From DASYHS01 sp035998295 (GTDB lineage Bacteria; Pseudomonadota; Alphaproteobacteria; Azospirillales; Azospirillaceae), in the NCBI RefSeq assembly GCF_035998295.1, contig NZ_DASYHS010000068.1:20909-84908 (forward strand): a stretch of 64,000 bases of DNA, read 5' to 3'. The notes beneath the pieces are model-generated. The model did not search any database, had not been told where the DNA came from, and saw only the letters and a list, made by a program, of their open reading frames with translations. The position numbers were made by a program, and so were the translations under genes. Below are positions 45,726-55,045 of the stretch, in pieces. Positions within the stretch are counted from its first letter, which is position 1, and every line of letters starts with the position of its first letter.

Positions 45726-47125
45726 GACTGCCTCAGACGCAGGTGGTTGATCAGGTCGACCCGGGTCACGAGGCCCAGGAAACGGTCGCCTTCCGTGACG
45801 ATGGCGACGCGGTCGGCGGCGAAGACGGGGTGGAGCGCCTCGATCGGCGCACCGGCGTCGAGGGTCTGGAGCTGGCGGACCATCGCGTCGGACACGGGGC
45901 GCGCGAAGGGATCGCCGTCGCCGTCCGCGAGCAGGCGGCGCAGCAGGTCGCTCTCGTCGATCAGCCCGGCGATCCTTCCGTCCTCGACGACCGGGAGCTG
46001 AGAAACGTCGGCGGCGCGCATGCGGCTGTAGGCGGTGCGCAGGGTGTCGTCCGGACCGACCGTGATCGTGCCGCCCTGGTCGTAGCGCCGGGTCACGAGG
46101 TCGCTCACCGTGCCGCGCTCGGGCCGGCGGACGAAGCCCTGTTCCAGCAGCCAGAAGTCGTTGAAGACCTTGGTGAGATACTTGTTGCCGCTGTCGCAGA
46201 TCAGGGTCGCGACGTTGCGCGGGACGGTCTGCTCCCGGCAGTAGCGCAGCGCCGCCGCGACCAGCGTGCCTGACGAGGAGCCGGCGAGGATGCCCTCCTT
46301 CGTCAGCAGGTCACGCGCGGTCTCGAAGCTCTCCTGGTCGGTGATGGTGTAGGCCCGCGACACGAGGCTGAGGTCGCAGTTCGCCGGCACGAAGTCCTCG
46401 CCGATGCCCTCGACCGCCCAGGACCCGGCCTCGACCTTCCTGCCGGACTCCACCAGCGGGGCGAGCACCGATCCGGCGGGGTCCGCCAGCACGATCTCGG
46501 TCTTCGGCGACACCTTCCTGAGGAAGCGGCCGATCCCGGTCAGCGTGCCGCCCGAGCCGACGCCGCACACGAAGGTGTCGATCCGCCCGCCCATCTGCTG
46601 CCAGATCTCCGGTCCGGTCGTGGTCTCGTGCGCGAGCGGATTGGCGGGGTTCTCGAACTGGTTGACGTAGAAGGCGTCGGGGATCTCCGCCGCGAGGCGG
46701 TGCGCGATGTCCTGGTAGTATTCGGGATGCCCCTTGCCGACGTCGGAACGCGTGATGCGCACGTCGGCGCCCAGCGCCTTCAGGTGCAAGATCTTCTCGC
46801 GCGCCATCTTGTCGGGCACGACGAGGACGAGGCGGTAGCCCTTGCGCGCGGCGACCAGCGCCAGGCCTAACCCCGTGTTGCCGGCCGTGGCCTCGATGAT
46901 CGTGGCGCCCGGCGCCAGCCGTCCTTCCCGCTCGGCCGTCTCGATCATCGACAGGGCGATCCTGTCCTTGATGGAGCCGCCGGGGTTCTGGCTCTCGAGC
47001 TTCACCCAGAGCCGGCACCGCCCGGTGTCGATTCCCGTGATCTCGACCATGGGCGTGCCGCCGATCATCGACAGCACGCCCGGCCGCGCGGCCGCCGGGG
47101 GCTCGTGCGACTTCTTCGGGGTCAT
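45722..47125 (-). CDS. Cystathionine beta-synthase with CBS domain pair
   Basis: 467 residues from ATG 47125, with GGGAGG in the leader. The PLP lysine is in NPGGSIKDRIA, the PLP phosphate loop is GVGSGGTLTGIG and the Asn-containing ATAGNTGLGLA contacts PLP. C-terminal CBS pair: DTLRTAYSRMRAADVSQLPVVEDGRIAGLIDESDLL and a second unit to LVTRVDLINHL. It makes cystathionine from serine and homocysteine (or a cysteine synthase-type reaction). The lyase follows directly. Confidence 0.9.
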   Translation of the reverse strand: MTPKKSHEPPAAARPGVLSMIGGTPMVEITGIDTGRCRLWVKLESQNPGGSIKDRIALSMIETAEREGRLAPGATIIEATAGNTGLGLALVAARKGYRLVLVVPDKMAREKILHLKALGADVRITRSDVGKGHPEYYQDIAHRLAAEIPDAFYVNQFENPANPLAHETTTGPEIWQQMGGRIDTFVCGVGSGGTLTGIGRFLRKVSPKTEIVLADPAGSVLAPLVESGRKVEAGSWAVEGIGEDFVPANCDLSLVSRAYTITDQESFETARDLLTKEGILAGSSSGTLVAAALRYCREQTVPRNVATLICDSGNKYLTKVFNDFWLLEQGFVRRPERGTVSDLVTRRYDQGGTITVGPDDTLRTAYSRMRAADVSQLPVVEDGRIAGLIDESDLLRRLLADGDGDPFARPVSDAMVRQLQTLDAGAPIEALHPVFAADRVAIVTEGDRFLGLVTRVDLINHLRLRQS

Positions 47126-47393
47126 GGGGTGTCCTCCCTTCCGCCGGGTCGGCCTCCGTGCGGCCGACCTCTCGACTATCCATCGTTCCGTTATGCCACG
47201 ACCGCACGACTTCGTCACACTGCGCGCATTTTCACGTCTCGCGCTTTTCGCGCCGGCAATTCCGATCGGACGGGGTATTGCCATTCGCGCCGGACATTGC
47301 CGGCATGCCGGGCCCCGGACTGCACAAGGCCCCGCGCCTCCCCATGTTCCGGGAGTCGCGAAGCGGCGACTCGCCACGAGACGGACATTCCCG

Positions 47394-48236
47394 ATGACCC
47401 AGCCCCCGACGCCCCAATCGACGACGGTCCACGCGACGACGGCCCAGTCGACGACCGGCCCGATGCCTTCCCTGTTCGTCTCCCACGGCTCCCCCATGAT
47501 GGCGGTCGAGAACGGGCCGGCGCGGCGCTTCCTGACCGGCTGGGCCGAGGGGCTCGCCCGCCCCTCGGCCATCCTGGTCGCGACCGCGCACTGGGAAGCG
47601 GACCGCCCGAGCCTGTCGGCAGCGGACGGCCCGAGGACCGTCCACGACTTCGGCGGCTTCCCCCGCGCGCTGTACGAACTGCGCTACCCCGCCCCCGGAG
47701 CGCCGGCGCTCGCGCGCGAGGCCGCCGGGCTGCTGGCGGCACGCGGGATCGAAGCGCGCCTCGACCCCGCGCGCGGCTTCGATCACGGCGTCTGGGTGCC
47801 GCTGATGCTGATGTACCCGCAGGCCGACATCCCGGTCGTGTCGCTCTCGGTCCAGCCGGGACTCGGACCCCGGCACCACCTGGAGATGGGCGAGGCGCTG
47901 CGGCCGCTGCGCGAGCGCGGGGTCCTCGTCGTCGGCTCCGGCTCGCTGACCCACAACCTGGCGGAGTTCTTCCACGGGCCCCGCGACGGCGGCGTCCCGG
48001 ACTGGGTGTCGGATTTCGCGGGCTGGATCGCGGAGCGCATCGGCGAGGGCGACGCCGAGGCGCTGGCCGACTACCGGACGCTGGCGCCGACCGCCGCGCG
48101 CAATCACCCGACGGAGGAGCACCTGCTGCCCCTGTTCGTGGCGCTGGGCGCGGCCACGCCCGGCCGGCCCGGCCGCCGCATCCATTCCGGTGTCGAGAAC
48201 CGGGTGCTGGCGATGGACGCCTACGCGTTCGACTGA
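47394..48236 (+). CDS. Class III extradiol dioxygenase, DODA/YgiD type
   Basis: 280 residues; start ATG 47394, with an alternative 23 codons later. FVSHGSPMM, LVATAHWE and FDHGVWVPLMLMYPQ, with a late LVVGSGSLTHNLAEF, are the 4,5-DOPA dioxygenase motifs that carry the metal His residues. A hairpin (47353-47372, 7-bp perfect stem) lies in the 5' leader. Substrate unknown. The N-terminal 20 residues are a Thr-rich stretch absent from most homologues. Confidence 0.88.
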   Translation: MTQPPTPQSTTVHATTAQSTTGPMPSLFVSHGSPMMAVENGPARRFLTGWAEGLARPSAILVATAHWEADRPSLSAADGPRTVHDFGGFPRALYELRYPAPGAPALAREAAGLLAARGIEARLDPARGFDHGVWVPLMLMYPQADIPVVSLSVQPGLGPRHHLEMGEALRPLRERGVLVVGSGSLTHNLAEFFHGPRDGGVPDWVSDFAGWIAERIGEGDAEALADYRTLAPTAARNHPTEEHLLPLFVALGAATPGRPGRRIHSGVENRVLAMDAYAFD

Positions 48237-48244
48237 ACGAAGCC

Positions 48245-48270
48245 CCGCCTCACGAATTGCTGTGAGGCGG
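48245..48270. terminator. Hairpin between convergent dioxygenase and peptidoglycan-binding genes
   Basis: Perfect 9-bp stem CCGCCTCAC/GTGAGGCGG (48245-48253, 48262-48270) with an 8-nt loop. There is no T tract on either side, so termination is probable but weak. Confidence 0.5.
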
Positions 48271-48285
48271 AATTCGCCTCGCGCC

Positions 48286-49071
48286 TCATAGGCGCTCCGC
48301 GCGCAGGTCCGGACCGCGGCGCGACGGGCCGAGCGTCGGCGCGACGCGGTCGCGGCCGATCCCGTCCCAATGCTCAGGCCCGCGCCCGGGGCGCTGCGCC
48401 TTCGGGCGGCCGGCGCGCCACCAGACCAGCCCGGCCAGCAGCGCCAGGACCGCCATCCCGGCATAGAGCGCCGAATGGACCCAGCGCGGCACCGCGAGGC
48501 TGCCGAGGCTCCATCCCTCCTCCGCCGCCACCGAGGCCGGGGAGGCGCCGCCGGCGAGGCGGCCGTCGTCGGTGGTGACGGCGGCGCGCGGCGCGGCGCC
48601 GACCGACTCGACGAAGCTCTCCTCCGCCTCGCCGGCGGCCTGGACCGCGATGGTCGGGGCGGCCTGCACCTTCGGAGGGCCGGACGGGGCCGCAGCGCCC
48701 TGGCCGGACGACGTCCCACCGGAGCCGGCCGGCTTCGGCGCCGCGAGGTTGCCCATGGTCGGCGTGGACGCCGATTCGCGGATCGCCAGCAGCTTCGCCG
48801 TGGTGGCGGCATCAAGCCGGCCGCTGGCGGGAAGCCCGTTCTTCTTCTGGAATGCGCCCAGCGCGGCACGGGTGCGGTCGTTCATCTCACCGCGCGCCGG
48901 GCCGGGATCGAAGCCCTCCGCCTTCAGCACGGTCTGCGCCCACTGGATGTCGGCCTTGGACGGATCGGCGGCCTCGGCGCCCGGCCCGGCGAGCGCCAGC
49001 ATCCCGCCAACCGCAACCGCCGCGGCCGTCCGGCGCAGCGGGACCGCGACCCGCCACCGACCTGGAACCAT
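48286..49071 (-). CDS. Peptidoglycan-binding domain protein with C-terminal membrane anchor
   Basis: 261 residues from ATG 49071 (GAGGAAG upstream). A signal peptide (RRTAAAVAVGGMLALAGPGAEAAD) is followed by a PG_binding_1 unit (IQWAQTVLKAEGFDPGPARGEMNDRTRAALGAFQKKNGL). A Ser/Ala/Pro-rich linker and a C-terminal helix (SALYAGMAVLALLAGLVWWRAG) complete it. The basic tail follows. It probably sits in the envelope; function unknown. Confidence 0.8.
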   Translation of the reverse strand: MVPGRWRVAVPLRRTAAAVAVGGMLALAGPGAEAADPSKADIQWAQTVLKAEGFDPGPARGEMNDRTRAALGAFQKKNGLPASGRLDAATTAKLLAIRESASTPTMGNLAAPKPAGSGGTSSGQGAAAPSGPPKVQAAPTIAVQAAGEAEESFVESVGAAPRAAVTTDDGRLAGGASPASVAAEEGWSLGSLAVPRWVHSALYAGMAVLALLAGLVWWRAGRPKAQRPGRGPEHWDGIGRDRVAPTLGPSRRGPDLRAERL

Positions 49072-49141
49072 GTCTTCCTCTCCCTGGAGAAACCGGGCGG
49101 TCGGACCCGCCCCCTTCCGGACCGTGATAGCAGATCGCGGA

Positions 49142-50365
49142 TCAGCGCGCATCGGGGGCGCGCGGGTCGAGCGAGCCGACCGCGGGGCTGGTCGCCGGCA
49201 GGTTGACAAAGCGCGGCCGCCGCCGCGGCACGCCGCGCCGGGCGGCGAGGCGCCAGCCCGTGTACAGGGCGAGGGCGCCGTAGACGACGCCGGCGAAGGC
49301 GAACAGGCCGGCCGGGCCCATGCGGTCCATCACCGCGGCGGCCAGCAGCGGACCGGCGGTGGAGCCGATCGCCCAGACCATCAGCAGCCCGCTCGCGAGC
49401 CCCACGAGCTGGTCGGCGCGCGCGAGGTCGTTCGCGTGCGCAATGCTGAGCGCGTAGATCGACAATGCGAACCCGCCCCAGGCCGCGAACAGCGCGAACA
49501 GCGACCACAGCGGCAGCATCGGCCCGGCCAGCAGCGCCGCCGACGTGCCGAGCGCGCCGAGCGCCGTGACCAGGATCACGACCCGGCGGTCGATGCGGTC
49601 CGACAGGTGGCCGAGCGGCCATTGCAGCAGCAGCGTGCCGAGCTGCATCGCCGAGACGACGGCGGCGGTCAGGCCGCGCGGCAGGTCGATCAGGGTGGCG
49701 TAGACCGGGGCGAGGCCGATCACCGCGCTGTTGACGAGCCCGGCGACGAGGCAGCCGGCGACGGCGGCGGGTGCCACCGCGTAGAGTTCGCGCAGGCCGA
49801 GCGTGCGCATGTCGGCGACGTCCGGCCCCGGGCTGCGGGTGGTGGCGAGCGGGATCAGGCACAGGGAATAGATGGCGCTGCCGGCCATCAGCAGGGCGAT
49901 CGGCGTCAGCGGCAGGGCGAGCGCCATCTGGCCCGCGATCAGGGCGAACTTGTTGGCGAGCATGTAGGCGCTGATCAGCGAGCCGCGGGTCTCGCGCGCC
50001 GAGCACGCGTTCAGCCAACTCTCCAGAGAGGTGAAGAGCGCGGCCGAGGCGAAGCCGGTCGAGAGCCGGAGCACCGTCCACAGCACGGCGTCGGTCTCGA
50101 TCGCGAAGGCGAGCGTGGTGACGGCGGTGACGGAGGCGAAGGTGGCGAAGACCCGGATGTGGCCGACGCGCCGAATCAGGGCCGGCGCCGCGATGCAGCC
50201 GGCCAGGAAGCCGACGGCATGGCCCGCGACCATCGCGCCGATGGCACCGGACGAGAAGCCGTCCGCCGCCATGCGGATGGGCAGGAAGGTCTGGACCAGG
50301 CCGTTGCCGACATGGAGGATGGCCGCGCTGAGGATCAGCGCGCCGAGCGAGAGGGGACCGTTCAC
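49142..50365 (-). CDS. Major facilitator superfamily transporter
   Basis: 407 residues, about twelve helices. Between helices two and three lies a short cytoplasmic loop (ALIRRVGHIRVF), and a middle motif GHLSDRIDRRVVI is the MFS loop signature repeated in the second half. It resembles the YcaD-like group with no assigned substrate. It lies 70 bp upstream of the peptidoglycan-binding protein on the same strand. Confidence 0.9.
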   Translation of the reverse strand: MNGPLSLGALILSAAILHVGNGLVQTFLPIRMAADGFSSGAIGAMVAGHAVGFLAGCIAAPALIRRVGHIRVFATFASVTAVTTLAFAIETDAVLWTVLRLSTGFASAALFTSLESWLNACSARETRGSLISAYMLANKFALIAGQMALALPLTPIALLMAGSAIYSLCLIPLATTRSPGPDVADMRTLGLRELYAVAPAAVAGCLVAGLVNSAVIGLAPVYATLIDLPRGLTAAVVSAMQLGTLLLQWPLGHLSDRIDRRVVILVTALGALGTSAALLAGPMLPLWSLFALFAAWGGFALSIYALSIAHANDLARADQLVGLASGLLMVWAIGSTAGPLLAAAVMDRMGPAGLFAFAGVVYGALALYTGWRLAARRGVPRRRPRFVNLPATSPAVGSLDPRAPDAR

Positions 50366-50645
50366 GACCTGACCGGGGGCTTCGAAGGGACGAGGCGGCC
50401 CCCATCATGCCACGACGCGATGCATGCGCCCAGAGGCGGCGGTCGGAAACGGAAACCTTGTGCCGGAGCCCGGCGGGCCGACATTATGACATCCGCGAAA
50501 CGACGGTGGAGCAATGGCTGCGCGCCAGGTGCGCCGGCCCGGTCATGAACGATCCCTACCCTACCCCCGGCAGCCCCCGTGCCGCGTCGCCGACGCAGGC
50601 CGCTATCGGCGCACACCCGCCGGCCGACACCGACGGACGCCGCAC

Positions 50646-51956
50646 ATGCTTGTCCTAGAGATTGCGACAATCGTTTTTCTCACCCTGCTCAACGGCGTCT
50701 TCGCGATGTCGGAGCTGGCGCTGGTATCCTCGCGCAGAGGACGGCTCCAGCACATGGCCGGGCGGGGCGACCGCGGCGCGAAGACGGCGCTACGCCTGAT
50801 CGAGGACCCTAGCCGCTTCCTCAGCACGGTCCAGATCGGCATCACCCTGGTCGGCGTCATCGCCGGCGCCTTCGGCGGCGCCACGCTCGGCCAGCGGCTC
50901 GGCGCCTGGCTCCAGGCGTTTCCCGCCCTCGGCGGCTATGGGAGCGTGATCGGCGTCGGCTCCGTCCTCGTCGCGATCACCTACCTGTCGATCGTACTGG
51001 GCGAGCTGATCCCCAAGCGCATCGCGCTGAGGAACCCCGAGCGCACGGCCGCCCTGGTCGCGATGCCGATGCGCATGCTCTCGAAGGCCGCCGCCCCCTT
51101 CGTCTGGCTGCTCGGCACCTCGACCGACGCGCTGCTGCGCCTGCTCGGCCTGCACGGCGAACGGGAGACGACCGTCACCGAGGAGGAGGTCCGTTCCCTG
51201 ATCACCGAAGGAACACAGGCCGGCGTGTTCGCGCCGGAGGAGAAGGAGATGATCGACGGCGTGTTGCGCCTGGCCGACCGGACGGTACGCGGCATCATGA
51301 CGCCACGCCCGGACATCGTGTGGCTGGACGCGGACGATCCCCGCGACGCCGTCCTCGCCGAGATCCGGGACGGCGGCCATTCGCGCTACCCCGTGTGCCG
51401 TGGCGAGCTGGACGAGCTGGTCGGCATCGTGCACACGCGAGACCTGATCGGGGCCGTGGCCCGGGACGGGATGCTCGACCTCGCGGCGAGAGCCGTGCCG
51501 CCGCTGGTCGTCCACGACCGGATGCCGATCCTGAGGCTGCTGGACCTGATGAAGAAGTCGGGCCTGCACCTCGCCGTCGTGGTCGACGAGTACGGCAGCA
51601 TCGAGGGGGTCGCGACGATCACCGACATCCTTGAAACCATCGCCGGCGACCTGCCGGAACCCGGCGAGCCGCCGGAGCGGGCCGCGGTTCGCCGCGAAGA
51701 CGGCTCGTGGCTGGTCGAAGGCTGGATGCCGGTCGACGAGTTCGAGGACCTGCTCCATCTGCAGGGGCTGCGCGGCACCGGCGACTACCAGACGATCGCG
51801 GGCTTCGTACTGCACCGGTTCGGCCGGGTGCCGGCCGCCGGCGACGCCTTCGATCACGAGGGCACGCGCTACGAGGTCGTCGACATGGACGGGCGCCGCA
51901 TCGACAAGATCCTCGTAGTCCCTCCGGCCGAACGGGTGAACGGCGATGCGGCATAG
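50646..51956 (+). CDS. CNNM/CorC (HlyC-type) transporter-associated protein
   Basis: 436 residues. N-terminal CNNM transmembrane domain (IATIVFLTLLNGVFAMSELALVSSRRGRLQ), a CBS domain pair (VRGIMTPRPDIVWLDADDP; VVVDEYGSIEGVATITDIL) and a CorC_HlyC C-terminal domain (WLVEGWMPVDEFEDLLHL). Such proteins are linked to Mg2+ efflux or envelope homeostasis. The start ATG 50646 opens the first helix. Confidence 0.9.
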   Translation: MLVLEIATIVFLTLLNGVFAMSELALVSSRRGRLQHMAGRGDRGAKTALRLIEDPSRFLSTVQIGITLVGVIAGAFGGATLGQRLGAWLQAFPALGGYGSVIGVGSVLVAITYLSIVLGELIPKRIALRNPERTAALVAMPMRMLSKAAAPFVWLLGTSTDALLRLLGLHGERETTVTEEEVRSLITEGTQAGVFAPEEKEMIDGVLRLADRTVRGIMTPRPDIVWLDADDPRDAVLAEIRDGGHSRYPVCRGELDELVGIVHTRDLIGAVARDGMLDLAARAVPPLVVHDRMPILRLLDLMKKSGLHLAVVVDEYGSIEGVATITDILETIAGDLPEPGEPPERAAVRREDGSWLVEGWMPVDEFEDLLHLQGLRGTGDYQTIAGFVLHRFGRVPAAGDAFDHEGTRYEVVDMDGRRIDKILVVPPAERVNGDAA

Positions 51957-51972
51957 CCCCGTCCGCACCTGA

Positions 51973-52137
51973 GCACGCCGGGGCCGCCCCTTCCGGGAGC
52001 GAGGCAGCATCGAGGAATGCGCCTATCCCGACGGCTGCCACGTCCTGGTCGCGGCGGCCCTGGAGCTGTCGGGCGGGCGCATCGCCCGTCACCTTGCCGT
52101 ACAGGCCTGGGACGACGTGACCGCGGCCTCGACCTGA
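51973..52137 (+). pseudogene. 3' remnant of a SnoaL-like / NTF2-fold gene
   Basis: In frame from just after a stop at 51970 to TGA 52137, the translation reads FRERGSIEECAYPDG, then VLVAAALELSGGRIARHLAVQAWDD. That is the C-terminal strand pattern of nuclear-transport-factor-2-like (SnoaL) proteins. The start and N-terminal two-thirds are missing, and the tail overlaps the 3' end of the amidoligase gene (52089) on the opposite strand. It is read as a decayed gene end, not an expressed protein. Confidence 0.6.
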
Positions 52138-53102
52138 CGGCCCCAGTCGTCCTCGCCGCCCCGGAAACCGAGACGGGCCCGGCCCAGCCCGGCCAGCATC
52201 GATGCGTCCGCCGCGAGGCGCTCCACCGCGACCCAGCGGTTCCAGTCCGCGGCGACCGACCAGCCCTCCTCGCCGATGCGCGCCCGCGCCAGGCGGTAGT
52301 GGAAGGCCGGGCGGCGGCCGATCTTCTCGTGCGGCAGCAGCGCCCTGACCCGCGGCTCGTCGATGTGGAGCAGCACCGGCAACAGGTCGAGCCCGCGGTT
52401 CCGGCTTGGATTGGCGGCCAGATAGTCGTCCGCGAAGCGGACCAGGTCCGGCCGGTAGCCGGGGTCGACGACCAGGCGCAGGTAGTCGTCGGGAAACCGC
52501 CCGGCCCCGCCGCGCCGCCCGCCGACGCCGGCGCGGCGCAACCACGGCTCGAGCAGCAGGAACGCCTTGAGATGGGTGGCGAGGGTCGCCGCATCGAGCC
52601 GGGGGACGTCGACGTTGAAATGCAGGCCCGGCGTCTCGACCGGGAGCACGCCGGCCGCCCGGGCGCCAGCCCGGCCGAGGGCCGCGACCAGGCCATCGAT
52701 CTCCGGCAGCCGGTGCAAGGCGAGCGGTTCCGTGATCAGTTCGCACGGGACGACCGGACGGAGCAGCCGGCCGAGCAGAACGGCGCCACGCGCGCCGAGG
52801 CGCAGCGGCAGCGTGTCGGCATGGCGCTGCGGATGGGCATGGCGCAGGTCGAGCTCGACCGCCAGTCCGCCCAATGCGGTGCCCGGCACCCGGAAGGCAT
52901 GAGGGTCCTCCTCGACCACCGTCCCGCCGAACGCGGTCGCCAGCGCCCGGGCGGCCCGGGCCGCGCCGAGGCGCATGAACTCGATCTCGACGCCGACGCG
53001 GCGCGGCGCGCCGTCCGCGACCCGGAGCACCGGCGGCATCTCGAACGCCGCTGAGGCCGGCTCCGGCGCGAGAGGCCGGAGCGGCAGGCACGAGTTCGAC
53101 AT
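52089..53102 (-). CDS. Amidoligase family protein
   Basis: 337 residues from ATG 53102; a longer frame to 53324 lacks support. RRVGVEIEFMRLG (the VGxExE metal-binding start of amidoligase_2 enzymes), GLHFNVDVPRLD with conserved His and Asn, and WNRWVAVERLA. These ATP-grasp-like COOH-NH2 ligases join amino acids to proteins or small metabolites. Partner and substrate unknown. It precedes the NRPS cluster on the opposite strand, with 294 bp in between. Confidence 0.8.
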   Translation of the reverse strand: MSNSCLPLRPLAPEPASAAFEMPPVLRVADGAPRRVGVEIEFMRLGAARAARALATAFGGTVVEEDPHAFRVPGTALGGLAVELDLRHAHPQRHADTLPLRLGARGAVLLGRLLRPVVPCELITEPLALHRLPEIDGLVAALGRAGARAAGVLPVETPGLHFNVDVPRLDAATLATHLKAFLLLEPWLRRAGVGGRRGGAGRFPDDYLRLVVDPGYRPDLVRFADDYLAANPSRNRGLDLLPVLLHIDEPRVRALLPHEKIGRRPAFHYRLARARIGEEGWSVAADWNRWVAVERLAADASMLAGLGRARLGFRGGEDDWGRQVEAAVTSSQACTAR

Positions 53103-53396
53103 TCCCGCTCCCCGACGAAGGACCGAGCACGAGGCTCGCGTCACAGGTGAACGGATATGGGGACCGGAGGGTCCGGGGGCCAGCTGGAAGCGGCTTTCGT
53201 CGCCGGGGCGGTCCTGGTGAACCGGGCCCCTGCTCGCACGAACGGCAAGCGCCCGCGACGAAATCCACTGCATTTTCCGGGTATTCAACACGTTCCGGGT
53301 CCCTAGGTCATGAGTAGGTAGCACGGACTATGTTATGCGAAAGCGAATTCCAGTAATTTTTTTACAGGAACAGCGCAAGTTCGTTGAGGAACGGAA
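53103..53396. promoter_or_regulatory. Divergent leader of the amidoligase and NRPS cluster
   Basis: 294 bp that turn AT-rich toward the plus-strand start (53330-53396). A GAGGAA ribosome site lies at 53386-53391, 5 nt before ATG 53397. A TATGTT at about 53331 could be a -10 element but has no convincing -35. The main promoter of the cluster is most likely here. Confidence 0.5.
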
Positions 53397-54527
53397 ATGG
53401 AAAACGATAAGTTTTTGATTTCATCCGGAATAAAATCTAGTCTCGATAATCTTGAATCCATAAAACACACACACTCATTCTGGCGAAACAAGATTTTTTC
53501 CGCCTGCGAATCCGGCACGCTGACCCGTTCGGATTTCCAATACATTTTTTGCCAATATTACAAGTATTCAAAAGATTTTACGAGATATATTGCGGCTTTG
53601 ATGGCGAACTGCGAAAGCGACTACTACCGCTCCTGCCTTTCCATGAACCTGTGGGAGGAAGGCGGCGGGGCAAATCCGGACGAACGTCACGCGCAGATGT
53701 TCCGCGACTTCCTGCAGCGCACCCTCGGAGTCCGCAACCTCGACGAAATCCAGTACGACGACCATACCCTGCTCTTCGCCCAGCAGTATCTGGACCGCTG
53801 CCGCTACAACGCAGCGCCGTACGGGACCGCGTTCCTGTCGATGGGGACGGAGGGGATCGTTTCGCGCATGTACTCGATCCTGATCAAGGGCATGCGTGCC
53901 GCGGGCATCGCCGACGACGACTTGAGGTTCTTCAAGCTCCACGTCGACTGCGATGACGATCACGCCGAAGTCCTGGCGGAAATGATGGCGTCCTACAGCG
54001 ACCGGCCAGACTGGTACAACACATGCGCGACCGCCATCGACGACGCCCTCACGCTGCGCGGGCGGTTCTTCGACAGCCTCTATGAGCGCCTGTGGGTCCG
54101 CCGCGTCGAACCCATCGCCGAAGACGTCCGCCGCGGCCCGGCCCTTGCCGAGAACGGGGCGGACGGCCGGCGGACGGCCGGTCAGGTCCTCGACCATCAA
54201 CTGGCGACGGTTCCCGCCGGCACCAAGCCCACGGTCCAGCGCCGTCCCGACGAGTGCCTGTTCTTCATAGCGTCCGGAGAAGCGGAGATAACCGTGGACG
54301 GCCGGCTGCATCGCCTGCGCGAGGGGCAGCATGTCGCGGCGCCGCGCTGGAGCGAGGTCTCCATCGCGAACTCCGGCTCTACCAACCTGCACTACCTGTG
54401 CGTCAGCGACCGCCATCTCGCGCAACGGTTCGGCCAGTTCGGCCGGGCGGGTTCCGCCGCGGAACACCCCGTCGCCGCAAGCACGGCCGCGGCGCCGGCG
54501 CCTTCCAGCCTCCGGGCGAACGCCTAG
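53397..54527 (+). CDS. Haem-oxygenase-like diiron oxidase (HDO) fused to a cupin
   Basis: 376 residues. Residues about 20-235 form a TenA/PqqC-like helical bundle with the HDO ligand pattern: E87/E88 and H98 in LWEEGGGANPDERHAQMF, E152 in MGTEGIVSRM, then H182, D186 and H189 in KLHVDCDDDHAEVL. Residues 265-340 are a cupin-like strand set (LATVPAGTKPTVQRRPDECLF ... GEAEITVDGRLHRLREGQHV). HDOs carry out N-oxygenation, desaturation, decarboxylation or C-C cleavage on amino or fatty acids. The first 60 codons are strikingly AT-rich (65 G+C of 180 bases over 53401-53580), unlike the rest. Cupin role unknown. Confidence 0.85.
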   Translation: MENDKFLISSGIKSSLDNLESIKHTHSFWRNKIFSACESGTLTRSDFQYIFCQYYKYSKDFTRYIAALMANCESDYYRSCLSMNLWEEGGGANPDERHAQMFRDFLQRTLGVRNLDEIQYDDHTLLFAQQYLDRCRYNAAPYGTAFLSMGTEGIVSRMYSILIKGMRAAGIADDDLRFFKLHVDCDDDHAEVLAEMMASYSDRPDWYNTCATAIDDALTLRGRFFDSLYERLWVRRVEPIAEDVRRGPALAENGADGRRTAGQVLDHQLATVPAGTKPTVQRRPDECLFFIASGEAEITVDGRLHRLREGQHVAAPRWSEVSIANSGSTNLHYLCVSDRHLAQRFGQFGRAGSAAEHPVAASTAAAPAPSSLRANA

Positions 54528-54558
54528 CCGCCGTACCCGATCCGACAGGAGAAACCGG

Positions 54559-55002
54559 ATGCATCGCTACAACGCGAAGGACTTCGCGCGGGTGGGTGAC
54601 AGCCTGCGTCCGAGGATGCCGGCCGACCCGGAGCTGCTGATTCATCGCAACGTGCGCGGCGGCCCCGCCGACCCCGAGTTCGCGCAGGAACGTGGAGCGG
54701 CAGTGTTCGTCGCGGACATCCCGTCCGAGAAATACAGCGTCACCTTCTCCGAGATCGCTCCCTTCGGCCAGAAGCGGAACCACCGGCACAGCTACGACGC
54801 CATCACGATCTTCGAGGCCGGCGAAGGCTACAGCGTCATCGAGGGCCGGAAGGTCGAGTGGAAGGCCGGCGACGTGCTGATGATCCCCGTGTGGGCATGG
54901 CACCAGCACTTCAATCCCAATCCGGAGGCCGTCAGATACGTGACCTTCGAGAACGCCCCCGAACTGCTCAACAGCGGACTTGCCGTCCGCGAAGAAGCCT
55001 GA
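54559..55002 (+). CDS. Cupin-domain protein
   Basis: 147 residues, 31 bp after the HDO gene. Cupin motif 1 around HRHSYDAITIFEAGEGYSVIEG (H75, H77) and motif 2 around WKAGDVLMIPVWAWHQHFNPN (H115, H117) give four histidines for one metal. It resembles gentisate- or quercetin-type single cupins, but could be a non-oxidising isomerase or binder. The overlap with the NRPS cluster and the preceding cupin domain suggests a related step. Confidence 0.85.
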   Translation: MHRYNAKDFARVGDSLRPRMPADPELLIHRNVRGGPADPEFAQERGAAVFVADIPSEKYSVTFSEIAPFGQKRNHRHSYDAITIFEAGEGYSVIEGRKVEWKAGDVLMIPVWAWHQHFNPNPEAVRYVTFENAPELLNSGLAVREEA

Positions 55003-55045
55003 GGCGCGACCGATGCGCTGCGCAACATGAAGCAGGGGGAATGAC

